Part shown: one piece after another, positions 8,024 through 16,429 of the stretch
Position numbering within the stretch: the stretch's first letter is position 1
How the letters are laid out: every line of letters starts with the position of its first letter
Origin: Haloplanus salinarum
GTDB lineage: Archaea > Halobacteriota > Halobacteria > Halobacteriales > Haloferacaceae
Length of the DNA: 64,000 bases
Assembly: GCF_024498175.1 (NCBI RefSeq)
Contig: NZ_CP101823.1
Location: forward strand, 1-64,000
Direction: 5' to 3'
Made by a program: the position numbers and the translations under genes
Notes under the pieces: model-generated
Seen by the model: only the letters and a program-made list of their open reading frames with translations
Told to the model about the DNA's origin: nothing
The model's database searches: none

Positions 8024-8572
8024 ATGACCGACGACGACTACGCCGAGCGCCTGCGCGAGAACCGCGCCGAGAAGGACCGCGCCTTCGCCGAGGCCCGCGC
8101 GTCGCCGCTCCCCCCGGAGCGCCGCGACGATTTCGACGGTCTCGACTACTTCGACCCCGACCCCGACTACCGCGTGGAGGCGACCGTGACCGTCCACGAC
8201 GACCCCGAACCGGTCGAGATGGAGACGAGCGACGACCGTACCGTGCGCTACCTCCGGGTCGCCACCCTGACCTTCGACCTCGCCGGCGACACCCGATCGC
8301 TGCACGCCTACCGACAGGAGGGAGCCGACCGCGACGATCTGTTCGTCCCCTTCCGCGACAAGACGACCGGTCAGCAGACCTACCACGGCGGCCGGTACAT
8401 GGAGCTCAGCCCCGAGGGGACGGTGAGCGACGGCGACCGGGTTCCCCTCGATTTCAACCTGGCGTACACCCCGTTCTGTGCGTTCAGCGACGCGTTCTCC
8501 TGTCCGCTCCCGCCCGAGGAGAACTGGCTGGAGACGACGATTCCGGCCGGCGAGCGGGCGCCGGACCGCTAG
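8024..8572 (+). CDS. DUF1684 domain protein
   Basis: This 182-residue protein matches the DUF1684 family: the N-terminal helix YAERLRENRAEKDRAFAE, the segment DYFDPDPDYRV, then a beta-barrel region ending in the conserved YTPFCAFSDAFSCPLPPEENWL. The family is widespread and cytoplasmic, without an established reaction. The ATG at 8024 is set by the conserved N-terminal helix even though the frame is open further upstream. A perfect 15-bp inverted repeat and a TATA-like box lie between 7938 and 7991, suggesting regulated transcription. The 3' end overlaps the convergent lipoprotein gene by four bases. Confidence 0.85.
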   Translation: MTDDDYAERLRENRAEKDRAFAEARASPLPPERRDDFDGLDYFDPDPDYRVEATVTVHDDPEPVEMETSDDRTVRYLRVATLTFDLAGDTRSLHAYRQEGADRDDLFVPFRDKTTGQQTYHGGRYMELSPEGTVSDGDRVPLDFNLAYTPFCAFSDAFSCPLPPEENWLETTIPAGERAPDR

Positions 8573-8931
8573 GCGGCCAGCCCGCGGTTCAGCGTCGCCG
8601 ACCCGTCGGCGTCGATCACGACATCCAGTTGGTTGAACGGCTCGGTGGCCCGAAACGACCGGTCGATCCGGGCCTCGCCGTCGACGTCGGCGGTCACCCG
8701 ATAGCGGCCGCGCCGCCACGGCGTTTCGCCCACCTCGGACGCCGCGCCGGCCGCCACCGTCACCGCGTTCTCCACGACCGTCCGGTCCCCGCGGACGACG
8801 CGGACGGTCACTCGGTGGGCGACGTCGTCGCGGTTGACCGCCAGCGCGGTGATCCGGTCGCCCCGCCCGCCGGTACAGCCCGCTCCCGCGAGGGCTCCGA
8901 GCAGTCCGACGAGCAGTCGACGGCGTCGCAC
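8569..8931 (-). CDS. small secreted lipoprotein
   Basis: A 120-residue protein, GTG start, with a lipoprotein signal VRRRRLLVGLLGALAGAGCTGG (four arginines, then a hydrophobic core and a Cys at about residue 19). The mature part looks like an all-beta, immunoglobulin-like domain (RITALAVNRDDVAHRVTVRVVRGD) seen in many small haloarchaeal lipoproteins of unknown role. It is convergent with the DUF1684 gene, overlapping by four bases. Confidence 0.75.
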   Translation of the reverse strand: MRRRRLLVGLLGALAGAGCTGGRGDRITALAVNRDDVAHRVTVRVVRGDRTVVENAVTVAAGAASEVGETPWRRGRYRVTADVDGEARIDRSFRATEPFNQLDVVIDADGSATLNRGLAA

Positions 8932-8956
8932 CCGCGTCGCTGCGGTCCGGACGCCG

Positions 8957-8962
8957 AAAAAA
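8957..8962 (-). terminator. T6 tract downstream of the histidine kinase gene
   Basis: Six A on the plus strand give T6 on the minus strand, 16 bases after the kinase stop codon. T-tracts are the intrinsic termination signal in archaea. No stem precedes it. Confidence 0.4.
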
Positions 8963-8977
8963 CCCCTGCAGCCGGTA

Positions 8978-11275
8978 TCACTCGACGATCGGTAACTCGA
9001 CGGCGAAGACGGCGCCCGTCGGCTCGTTGTCCGCGACCCGGATGGCGCCGCCGTAGCGCTCGACGAGCGTCTCGACTAGGTACAGGCCGAGACCGGTACC
9101 CTCGCTGTCGAGCCCCGTCTCGCCCTCCTCGAAGATGGCCTCTTTCCGGTCGTCCGGGATGCCCGGGCCGTTGTCGGCGATCCGAACGACGATCCGGCCG
9201 TCGGATCGACGCGCGTCGACCGTCACCTCGCGGACCGCGGCGTCGTTGTGTTCGATGGCGTTCGTGAGCAGGTTCCGGAACACCGAGCCGAGCATTTCGT
9301 CGCCGCTGACGGTCGCGTCGGGAATCGACCCCTCGGTCGTGACCACGGCGTCCGTGTAGGCGGACCTGACCTCCTCGATCTGATCGATGAGCGGACGCCT
9401 GACGCCCATCGACGCCGTCTCCGTGTCGGCCGTGAGCATCACCTCGGCCACGTCGCCGGCCGTCTCCGTAATCTCGACGGCGTCGCGTGCGCTCCTGACG
9501 ACCCGCTCGACGTGATCCGAGCGGTCACCGTCGACGAACCGCCGCAGCGACTCCGCGTAGCCGAGCACCACCTGCAGGTCGTTGCGGATGTCGTGTCGAA
9601 CCACCTGGTTCAGGATCTCGAGGTTGTCCCGCTGTCGCTCCAGTCGTTCCTCGTACCGGCGGCGCTCGGTGACGTCGCGGACCACGCAGATATACCGCCC
9701 GTCCGACAGCGGACTCAGGGAGAGTTTCTGCGGAAAGCGACTGCCGTCGGCGCGCACGCCCGTGGCCTCGCCGCGCCACTCCTCGCCCTCCGCCAGCGAC
9801 GGGAGGATCGTCGACTCGAACCGGTCGATCTCCGCCTCGTCGTAGTGGGTTCGCCAAGAATTTCCGACGATCGCCGCGGGGTCGTCGTACCCGTAGACAT
9901 CCGCGTGGGCCCGGTTGGCGTAGACGTACTCGTCGCCGTCGAGGATCGCCATGCCGTCCATCGACGCCTCCATCGCCTCGGCCTGGTCGATCACCTCCCG
10001 CGCCCGCTTTCGCTCCGTCATGTCGACGTAGAGCGCGTGCGTGCCGACGATGTCGCCCTCGGTGTTCCGCCGCGGCGTCGCCTGCAACAGCGTCTCCAGT
10101 CGCTCGCCGGACCGCGTGCAAAGCGTCCGCTCGGCGGTGACGAACTCGCCGGCGAGCGCACGCTCGTAGCCGCCCTGTTCGAGGCGTTTCGTCGCCTCGT
10201 CGGTGTACACGTCGGCCAGCGGCCGGCCACGGAGTTCGTCGCGCGACCGTTCGACCTTGTCGGCGAACCGCCGGTTGCAGTCCTCGACGACCGGTCCGGT
10301 CGCGGTGTCCTCCGTCAGGGCGATCATCACCGGTGCGTCCTCGAACAGGTCCCGGTACTGGGCCTCGTACCGCTCACGGAGCCGGATGCGGTGGAAGGCC
10401 TGGGCGATGGTTTCGCCCAGATCACCCAACAGCGCAGTCTCCGCGTCGTCGAACGCGCGGGTCCGATCGGCGTAGACGTTCAACACGCCGTACAGCGTTC
10501 CCTCGTGGACCAGGGGGATCGCGGCGCTGGAGCGGTACCGCCGCTCCGTCGCGTCCGCCCGCCACGGTTCGTATCCCGGCTCTTCCGGGATGTTCTGGGC
10601 GACCTGGAGTTCCCGCGTCCGGACCGCTCGTCCCGTTGGCCCCTCGGCGAGTTCGCTGCCGTCGGCCGTGATCTCTATCGCGTCGAGATACCCCATCTCG
10701 ACGCCCGCCGAGGCCCGGGGCACCACCTCGTCGGCCGTCCCGTCGTGGTCGCCGATCCAGGCGAACACGTACGGGTCCGCGTCGACGAGGGCCTCACAGA
10801 CCCCCCGATCGACCGCCTCGGTCGTCCGTGCCCGAACGAGTTTCGACTGGATCGACCGGACCAGGTCGACGACACGCTCCGGTCCTCGGTCCCGCGACGT
10901 CGCGTTCGTCCCGTCTATCGCGGCGTGTACGCGCTCCGCGAGGGCGTCGATCGACGTGCCATCCGCGACGTAGTCGGTGACGCCGGCACCGATCGCCTCG
11001 CTCGCGAGCGTCTCAGACCCCTCGGCTGGATGGAGGACGAACGCCCGGTCGCCGTCGGCCGTCCGAACCCGCTCGAGGAGGTCGAGCCAGCGGGCGTCCG
11101 GGAGACGGGCGGCCGAGACGACACAGTCGGCCGGCCACGCCGAGAGCAGATCGAGCGCCTCCTCGACCCTCGACGCCGCGCGCACTTCGACGCGATCGGT
11201 CGCGTTCGAGAGGACGTCGGCCATTCCCGCCCGTGTCTCCCCCTCGACGTACAGCACGTGCCCCGGATCCGACAT
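8978..11275 (-). CDS. multidomain sensor histidine kinase (receiver-like, GAF, PAS, PAS, HisKA, HATPase)
   Basis: 765 residues, cytoplasmic, no membrane segment. Residues about 1-125 have a response-regulator fold (HVLYVEGETR, CVVSAARLPDA, YVADG), but the phosphoacceptor Asp position is Ser, so it is a pseudo-receiver. A GAF domain spans about 135-295, and two PAS domains about 300-425 and 435-550 (second with VRDVTERRRYEERL). The kinase core has the H-box VVRHDIRNDLQVVLGY, N-box NLLTNAIEHND, G1 ADNGPGIP and G2 GTGLGLYLVE. It probably autophosphorylates and passes phosphate to an unlinked regulator. The transducer at 11378-12751 is upstream on the same strand, but the 102-base gap gives no proof of co-transcription. 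Confidence 0.9.
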   Translation of the reverse strand: MSDPGHVLYVEGETRAGMADVLSNATDRVEVRAASRVEEALDLLSAWPADCVVSAARLPDARWLDLLERVRTADGDRAFVLHPAEGSETLASEAIGAGVTDYVADGTSIDALAERVHAAIDGTNATSRDRGPERVVDLVRSIQSKLVRARTTEAVDRGVCEALVDADPYVFAWIGDHDGTADEVVPRASAGVEMGYLDAIEITADGSELAEGPTGRAVRTRELQVAQNIPEEPGYEPWRADATERRYRSSAAIPLVHEGTLYGVLNVYADRTRAFDDAETALLGDLGETIAQAFHRIRLRERYEAQYRDLFEDAPVMIALTEDTATGPVVEDCNRRFADKVERSRDELRGRPLADVYTDEATKRLEQGGYERALAGEFVTAERTLCTRSGERLETLLQATPRRNTEGDIVGTHALYVDMTERKRAREVIDQAEAMEASMDGMAILDGDEYVYANRAHADVYGYDDPAAIVGNSWRTHYDEAEIDRFESTILPSLAEGEEWRGEATGVRADGSRFPQKLSLSPLSDGRYICVVRDVTERRRYEERLERQRDNLEILNQVVRHDIRNDLQVVLGYAESLRRFVDGDRSDHVERVVRSARDAVEITETAGDVAEVMLTADTETASMGVRRPLIDQIEEVRSAYTDAVVTTEGSIPDATVSGDEMLGSVFRNLLTNAIEHNDAAVREVTVDARRSDGRIVVRIADNGPGIPDDRKEAIFEEGETGLDSEGTGLGLYLVETLVERYGGAIRVADNEPTGAVFAVELPIVE

Positions 11276-11377
11276 ACCTCGAGAATGACGCGTCCGGTGT
11301 TTAATCTACCGTCCACGGGATCCGGACGGTCGGCTCCCGTCCGGCGGTCGATACGCGGCGTCGGAGCCGGGATCCGG

Positions 11378-12751
11378 TTATGCCGATCCCTCGCCGTCCC
11401 CGACTAACCGCGTCACCGTCTCCTCCGTCGTCTCGACTTGCCGGTACTGCTGGGCCGTGATATCGCTCACCTCGACGAGTCGCTCTTCGAGTGTCGCCAG
11501 TTCGTCGACGGCTTGGTCGACGGTCGCCGCGACCTCCTCGGTGCTCGATGCGTGGTCGTCCGTCGCGTCGGCGACTTCCGCCGCCCCGGTCGCGGTCTCG
11601 TCGATCGCTCGTCGGATCTCGGAGAGTGCGTCGACGGTCGCCCCGACCGCGTCGATGGCGCCGGCGATTTCCTCGGTCGTTTCGTCGAGTTCCCGGGCGG
11701 TGCGCTCGGTCGCACCGACGACCTCGGTTATCATCTCCTCGATCTCGCTCGCCCGGGTCTGGGACTCCCCGGCGAGGGTCTTGACCTCGTCGGCGACGAC
11801 GGCGAAGCCCTCGCCGGCTTCACCCGCCCGCGCCGCCTCGATACTGGCGTTCAGCGCCAGTAGGTTCGTCTGGTCGGCGATGTCGTTGATCACGTCGATG
11901 ATCTCCCGCATCTCGTCGGCCTGCGCGGTGAGATCGTCGATCGTCGCCCTGGCGCCGTCGGCCGACTCCCTGACCGCGTCCATGCTGTCGATGGCCCGTT
12001 CGGCCGTGTCGGCGCCCTCCTCGGCGCGGGAGCGGGCACGTTGGGCTGCCTGGCTGACCTGCTCGGTGCTGGCCGCGATCTCCTCGACCGTCGCCGACTG
12101 TTCGGACACCTCGTCGGCGACCTGTTCCATGCGCTCGGTCTGTTCCTCGGCGAACGCCTCCACGTCGTCCGTGATCTCGACCGTATCGTCGATTCCGTCG
12201 GCCACGTCGGCCAGTGCCGCCTGTACGTCCCCGCTGACCTGCCGCTGTAGCCGTTCGAGTTCGCGTTGCTGTTCGACGTGTTCGGACACGTCCGCGGCGA
12301 CTTCGAACGCACCGGCGACCGCGCCGTCCGGCCCACACAGCGGCACGCCGTACGTCTGGAAGATGGCGTCGGTCGTCGGGACCTCCCTGATCCCGTCCTC
12401 CTGGATCGTCTCACCGGTCCGCGCGACCGTCTCCGCGAGCGTCTCCTCCGCGTTCTCGGTCCCGATGACGTCGTACGCGTTCTCCCCGAGCGCCTCCGAC
12501 CGCGGGATGTCGAGTTCGCGTTCGAGCGTCTCGTTCCAGTGGGTGAGCGTTCCATCCGGCGTCGTGACCAGCACCCCCTCGGGGAACCTGCCGACGAGTT
12601 GGCAGAACAGCGATCGCCAGAAGTTCCGCTCCCGCCGGAGACGCTCCGTCTCGTCGGTCGCGGTGGCTCCCGACGCGTCGACGTACGCCTCCCACAGGTC
12701 GTCCGCACGATGCTGCTCTTCCCCGTGTTCCGTCCCGGCCGTTCGGCTCAT
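11378..12751 (-). CDS. soluble methyl-accepting transducer (PAS plus MCP signalling domain)
   Basis: The 457-residue product lacks membrane segments, so it is a cytoplasmic Htr-type transducer. A PAS domain lies at about residues 50-165 ([20 protein letters not shown] and the PAC end [18 protein letters not shown]). A long coiled coil with the MCP hairpin follows: the conserved tip [20 protein letters not shown] is at about 290-310, with the continuation [17 protein letters not shown]. Gln/Glu-rich helices flank it and could be methylated. It should couple through CheW/CheA to the archaellum, or work in a cytoplasmic array. The ligand or redox cofactor of the PAS domain is unknown. The upstream gap 12752-12810 is AT-rich with a TATA-like aattatatag. 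Confidence 0.92.
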   Translation of the reverse strand: MSRTAGTEHGEEQHRADDLWEAYVDASGATATDETERLRRERNFWRSLFCQLVGRFPEGVLVTTPDGTLTHWNETLERELDIPRSEALGENAYDVIGTENAEETLAETVARTGETIQEDGIREVPTTDAIFQTYGVPLCGPDGAVAGAFEVAADVSEHVEQQRELERLQRQVSGDVQAALADVADGIDDTVEITDDVEAFAEEQTERMEQVADEVSEQSATVEEIAASTEQVSQAAQRARSRAEEGADTAERAIDSMDAVRESADGARATIDDLTAQADEMREIIDVINDIADQTNLLALNASIEAARAGEAGEGFAVVADEVKTLAGESQTRASEIEEMITEVVGATERTARELDETTEEIAGAIDAVGATVDALSEIRRAIDETATGAAEVADATDDHASSTEEVAATVDQAVDELATLEERLVEVSDITAQQYRQVETTEETVTRLVGDGEGSA

Positions 12752-12961
12752 GAATCGGGTTCAGTTTCGGTGGAGGTTTCAATTCGTTCCTTCAATTATA
12801 TAGATTGATAACGCGGATCGCGGTCGTTTCGGGAGGAATACATCACGATTTATTTCCATGTGTCAAATTCACGTCCGGTCCCCGGGCCGGCACCCTCGAC
12901 CCGGGGAGCGGCGACGCGAGCCGTGGCAACGCATACGCCGCTCCGGACCGTAGGCGTCGAC
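12752..12961. promoter_or_regulatory. divergent intergenic region between transducer and ferredoxin genes
   Basis: The first half is AT-rich: the minus-strand TATA candidate is in the run ttcaattatatagattg at about 12792-12808. The second half is GC-rich and holds no gene I can support; gatttatttcc at about 12848 may be the plus-strand TATA, which would give the ferredoxin mRNA a leader of about 85 bases. Confidence 0.4.
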
Positions 12962-13291
12962 ATGCCGACCGTCCGATTCCGCGGCCGTCCGATCGACTGC
13001 GAGACGGGCACGCTTCTCAGGACCGTCCTCCGGGATGCCGGACTCACCCCACACAACGGGCTCGCCGACCGGCTGAACTGCGGCGGGATCGGCACCTGTG
13101 GCACCTGTGCCGTCGCCGTCGAGGGGCCGACGAACGAGCCGACCACCCGGGAGCGCCGCCGGCTCGCCTTCCCGCCCCACGAGCCCGACGACGGGCTGCG
13201 ACTCGCCTGTCAGACCCGCGTTCGGGGTGACCTCGACGTGACCAAACACGAGGGATTCTGGGGACAGCACGTCGACGCGGCCGGCGACTAA
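12962..13291 (+). CDS. 2Fe-2S ferredoxin
   Basis: A 109-residue plant-type ferredoxin. Cluster ligands are visible as LNCGGIGTCGTCAV (C-x5-C-x2-C) near residues 40-49 and a fourth Cys in RLACQTRV near residue 83. This is shorter than the 128-residue haloarchaeal main ferredoxin and lacks its acidic N-terminal insertion, so it is probably an accessory electron carrier. The ATG at 12962 (MPTVRFRGRP) gives a start directly at the first beta strand. It is convergent with the dehydrogenase gene at 13372; its partner reductase is not evident here. Confidence 0.88.
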   Translation: MPTVRFRGRPIDCETGTLLRTVLRDAGLTPHNGLADRLNCGGIGTCGTCAVAVEGPTNEPTTRERRRLAFPPHEPDDGLRLACQTRVRGDLDVTKHEGFWGQHVDAAGD

Positions 13292-13371
13292 CACGGATCG
13301 AATCGGTGCCGGCGGTCGCCAACTCCCGTGGCGACGACCGCCGGGACCCGGGGACGACGACCCGTCCGACG

Positions 13372-14430
13372 CTAGATCAGTCGCTCTGTCAGGTCGTCCG
13401 TGACGTCGACGGTCGCCGCGCTCCCGCCGATGTCGGCGGTGCGCGGGGCGTCGTTGTCGGCCAGCTGGGCGGCGACGGCGTCGTGGAGCGCGTCGGCGAC
13501 GGCGTCCTCGCCGAGGTGGTCGAACATGAGCGCTCCCGAGAGCACCGTCGCCAGCGGGTTGGCGACCCCCTCACCCATGATGTCGAAGGCGCTGCCGTGG
13601 ACGGGTTCGAACATCGACGGGTAGGTGCGGTCGGGGTTGATGTTCGTCGACGGCGCCAGCCCGAGGCTTCCGCTGATGATCCCGCCGATGTCGGTGAGGA
13701 TGTCGCCGAAGAGGTTCGAGGCCACCACCACGTCGAACTCGTCGGGGCGGCGCACGAAGTCCATGCTCGCGGCGTCGACCAGCAGACGCTCGACTTCGAC
13801 GTCGGGGTACTCCTCGCTCACCTCCTCGACGATGTCGTCCCAGAACACCATGCTGTGGGCCTGGGCGTTCGACTTCGTGACGTTCGTCAGCTTGCCGTCC
13901 CGTTCGCTCGCGGCCTCGAACGCCGGCCGGACGACCGCCTCGGTCGCCTCGCGGGTGAACACCGACGCCTGCACCGCCACCTCGTTCTCGAAGCCCCGGT
14001 GTTCGCGCCCGCCCACGTCCGCGTACTCCCCCTCGGTGTTCTGCCGGTAGACCACGAGGTCGATGTCGCCGTCCGTGTAGCCCTTCAGGGGACTGTCGAC
14101 GCCCTCGAACAGGTACGAGGGGCGCTTACAGACGTGCTGGTTGAACCCCTTGGTGATCGGGAGGCGGAGCCCCCGGAGCGTGACGTGATCCGGGACGTCG
14201 GGGTGGCCGACGGCCCCGAGGAGGATGGCGTCGAAGGACTCCAGCCGGTCCAGGCCGTCGTCGGGCATGAGCGCCCCCTCGTCGAGGTAGCGCTGACTCC
14301 CCCAGTCGAACCACGTCGTCGACACGTCGACCCCGTGGGCCGCGGCGACGTCGACCAGCAACGGCTCGACCGCCTCCACTACCTCGTTCCCGATGCCGTC
14401 ACCGGGAATGACCGCGATGTCGTAGGACAT
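13372..14430 (-). CDS. tartrate/D-malate dehydrogenase family (isocitrate/isopropylmalate dehydrogenase fold)
   Basis: The 352-residue product has the decarboxylating dehydrogenase fold: N-terminal IAVIPGDGIGNEVVEAVEPLL, the substrate loop LRGLRLPITKGFNQHVCKRP, the catalytic YRQNTEGEYADVGG and the nucleotide loop EPVHGSAFDIMGEGVANP. The Arg-rich substrate segment and overall length fit the tartrate dehydrogenase/D-malate dehydrogenase subgroup better than LeuB or Icd. It likely oxidises a 2-hydroxy dicarboxylate with NAD and Mg or Mn. No leu genes are adjacent, which also argues against LeuB. The exact substrate cannot be decided from sequence. Confidence 0.88.
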   Translation of the reverse strand: MSYDIAVIPGDGIGNEVVEAVEPLLVDVAAAHGVDVSTTWFDWGSQRYLDEGALMPDDGLDRLESFDAILLGAVGHPDVPDHVTLRGLRLPITKGFNQHVCKRPSYLFEGVDSPLKGYTDGDIDLVVYRQNTEGEYADVGGREHRGFENEVAVQASVFTREATEAVVRPAFEAASERDGKLTNVTKSNAQAHSMVFWDDIVEEVSEEYPDVEVERLLVDAASMDFVRRPDEFDVVVASNLFGDILTDIGGIISGSLGLAPSTNINPDRTYPSMFEPVHGSAFDIMGEGVANPLATVLSGALMFDHLGEDAVADALHDAVAAQLADNDAPRTADIGGSAATVDVTDDLTERLI

Positions 14431-14466
14431 GGGCGTGCGTCACCGGGCACGGGCATAAATCGCCCG

Positions 14467-15621
14467 CTACCCGCCGGCGGCGCAGTTGTTCGGCCCGAGT
14501 TCGAGTTCGAAGGCGGTCCCGTCGTCGACGGTTTCGGTCCCCAGGTTGATCCCGACGATCCGCGCGGCGTTCGCGGGTTCGGCCCCGCCCCGCGTCGTCC
14601 GCTCGACGAACGTCGCCTCGTCCTCCGCGAAGGCGTCCAGCCGGGTCCGCAGGTCGCCGAGGCGAGCGACGGCCGGGTCCGACGCCACGCCGGCATCGGC
14701 GTGCCCGGGCGCGACGAGAACGTCGTCGGGGAAGCGCGCGAGACGATCGGTGAGCGTCGCGTACAGCGTCCGGGCCTGCGTCTGGGGGTCGGCGCCCTCC
14801 TGCAGGTCGGGGCGGGCGACGCCGTCGAGAAAGAGGCTGTCACCGGTCAGGAGCGCGTCCGTGTCGCCCGCCGAACCGACGGCGAAGCCGGTCATCCCCG
14901 TCGTGTGTCCCGGCAGGGCCACCGCCGTCATCCCCGTCTCGCCGACGGGGAGGCGGTCGCCGTCCCGCACCGTCTCGACGTCGGCGGCGTCGGCGACGCC
15001 GCGGTCGACCGCTCCTCGGGGCACCACGGGCGTCGCGCCCGTCGCCGCCGCGAGGGCCCGCACCCCGCTCACGTGGTCGGCGTGGACGTGCGTGTCGACG
15101 GCGTAGGTCAGGTCGACCCCCAGGTCGGCCGCGTCGGCCCGGTAGCGGTCGACGAACGCGCGCAACGGGTCGACGACAGCCATCTCGCCGTCCGCGACGA
15201 CGGCGTATCCGAGGCAGCCGCTCGCGGGCCGGCTGTACTGGTGGAGGGTCGCCGCGCCCTCGGCGACGACCGTGCGGTCGTACAACCGCGCCCACCCCTC
15301 CATACCGTCGGCGAGGTTCCGGGCGTCGACGCCGGCGGCCGCGAGCCCGTCGGCCACCTCGGCGCTCGCCGCGCCGTGCGGACAGACGACGACCACCGGC
15401 TCCCGCACGTCGGCGGGCAGGAGGTCGGTCGCGTCGCCGGCGACGCCCGCGGCGACGAACTTCACGTACGGAACGTGGACACGGGTGAGCGACGGCGCCT
15501 CGATACGCCAGCGTTCGACCTCCGCGCGGTCCCGCACGTCGAGCAGCGTCACGGGGTCGCCGGCGGCGAGGCGTTCCCGGAGCGCCGCCGCCGAGAGCGA
15601 CTCCGCGGTGTCGGTCGTCAT
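14467..15621 (-). CDS. rhodanese - metallo-beta-lactamase fusion, persulfide-dioxygenase-like
   Basis: 384 residues starting at the ATG at 15621. An N-terminal rhodanese domain (residues about 5-110) keeps an active-site Cys in VVVCPHGAASAEVADGL. The MBL domain (about 130-384) has the metal motif THVHADH, then LPGHTTGM, LLTGDSLFL and GHAD, as in glyoxalase II and ETHE1-type persulfide dioxygenases. The fusion order here is rhodanese first. It probably handles glutathione-free persulfides or sulfane sulfur. The start is divergent from the gene at 15695, with only about 73 bases between, so the two promoters are back to back. Confidence 0.85.
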   Translation of the reverse strand: MTTDTAESLSAAALRERLAAGDPVTLLDVRDRAEVERWRIEAPSLTRVHVPYVKFVAAGVAGDATDLLPADVREPVVVVCPHGAASAEVADGLAAAGVDARNLADGMEGWARLYDRTVVAEGAATLHQYSRPASGCLGYAVVADGEMAVVDPLRAFVDRYRADAADLGVDLTYAVDTHVHADHVSGVRALAAATGATPVVPRGAVDRGVADAADVETVRDGDRLPVGETGMTAVALPGHTTGMTGFAVGSAGDTDALLTGDSLFLDGVARPDLQEGADPQTQARTLYATLTDRLARFPDDVLVAPGHADAGVASDPAVARLGDLRTRLDAFAEDEATFVERTTRGGAEPANAARIVGINLGTETVDDGTAFELELGPNNCAAGG

Positions 15622-15694
15622 CGGCGTCGTTACGTCCCCGACGGCGTTAAACGTGGGGTCGGGGTTCATGAGCGTCGCCGCCCTACGGGCCACC

Positions 15695-16339
15695 ATGGAC
15701 GGGAACACGCTGGCCGAGACGGTGCGGGAGAACCGCGCGACCGAACTGGATCGACTCGGCTCAGAGAAGGCGCTGGTGGCGTCGACGGCGGCCCGACTCG
15801 ACCGGGCGTCGGTGCTCGCGGCGACGCTGGACGCCGAGCGTCGCGCCGCCGCGACCTTCGAGGCGTGGGCGGCAGACGAGGGGGACGACGCGGCTCGCGC
15901 GGCGTTCGAACGGGTCGCGAGCCGGGAGCGTGACCACGCCGAGCGCGTCCGTGGTCTGCTGGACGACGCCGACGGCGAACCGGACGCGGACCCGGAACCC
16001 GACCCGCTCCACGCCCACCTCCGTGACCTCGATTCGACCGCCGAACGGGTCGCCGCGGGGCTCGTCGCCCGCCCGCTGGTGAGCGAGCGATCGCTGCTGC
16101 AGGTGGTGAACTTCTTCGTCAACGAGGCCGACGAGCGGGCCGCCGACACCGTCCGGGACCTGCGCTCCGAGACGCGGGACCTGGTCGACGACGGGGCCGC
16201 GCTCCTCGATACCTGCTGTGCGGACGACGACGACTGGGACCGGGCCCGCGAGGCCGCCGACCGCACCGTCGCCGTCGCCTACGCCGAGTACGAGGACCGA
16301 CTGACCGAGATGGGTGTCGACCCGAAGCCGGTCTGCTGA
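15695..16339 (+). CDS. helical protein, rubrerythrin/ferritin-like haloarchaeal family
   Basis: A 214-residue, almost wholly alpha-helical acidic protein beginning MDGNTLAETVRENRATELDRLGSEKALVA in which the long helices carry Glu and His at spacings like a four-helix bundle (ERDHAERVRG, HAHLRDLD). Rubrerythrin-like annotation is plausible, but I cannot identify a complete di-iron EXXH set, so the fold call is tentative. The start at 15695 suits a TATA-like gcgttaaacg at about 15643-15652; an in-frame ATG at 15668 would add nine residues. A CC pair (DTCCADDDD) occurs near residue 178. Confidence 0.65.
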   Translation: MDGNTLAETVRENRATELDRLGSEKALVASTAARLDRASVLAATLDAERRAAATFEAWAADEGDDAARAAFERVASRERDHAERVRGLLDDADGEPDADPEPDPLHAHLRDLDSTAERVAAGLVARPLVSERSLLQVVNFFVNEADERAADTVRDLRSETRDLVDDGAALLDTCCADDDDWDRAREAADRTVAVAYAEYEDRLTEMGVDPKPVC

Positions 16340-16429
16340 CGGCTCACCTATATTTCCACGACTGTCGAACTAGAATAAGACGATGGTTTAATATAGTTAT
16401 TTGTTAACAGTATACACGATTCGGCACTC
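16340..16429 (+). promoter_or_regulatory. AT-rich promoter of the RnfC-like gene
   Basis: Ninety bases with strong AT richness. A TATA-like run ggtttaatatagttatttg lies at about 16385-16403, 27-45 bases before the ATG at 16430, consistent with a leaderless or nearly leaderless mRNA. Confidence 0.55.

Noticed and set aside
13306-15933. An 875-codon plus-strand open frame
   Set aside because: It is antisense to the dehydrogenase and rhodanese-MBL genes, both of which have clear catalytic motifs; the plus-strand product is Arg/Val/Gly-rich noise.
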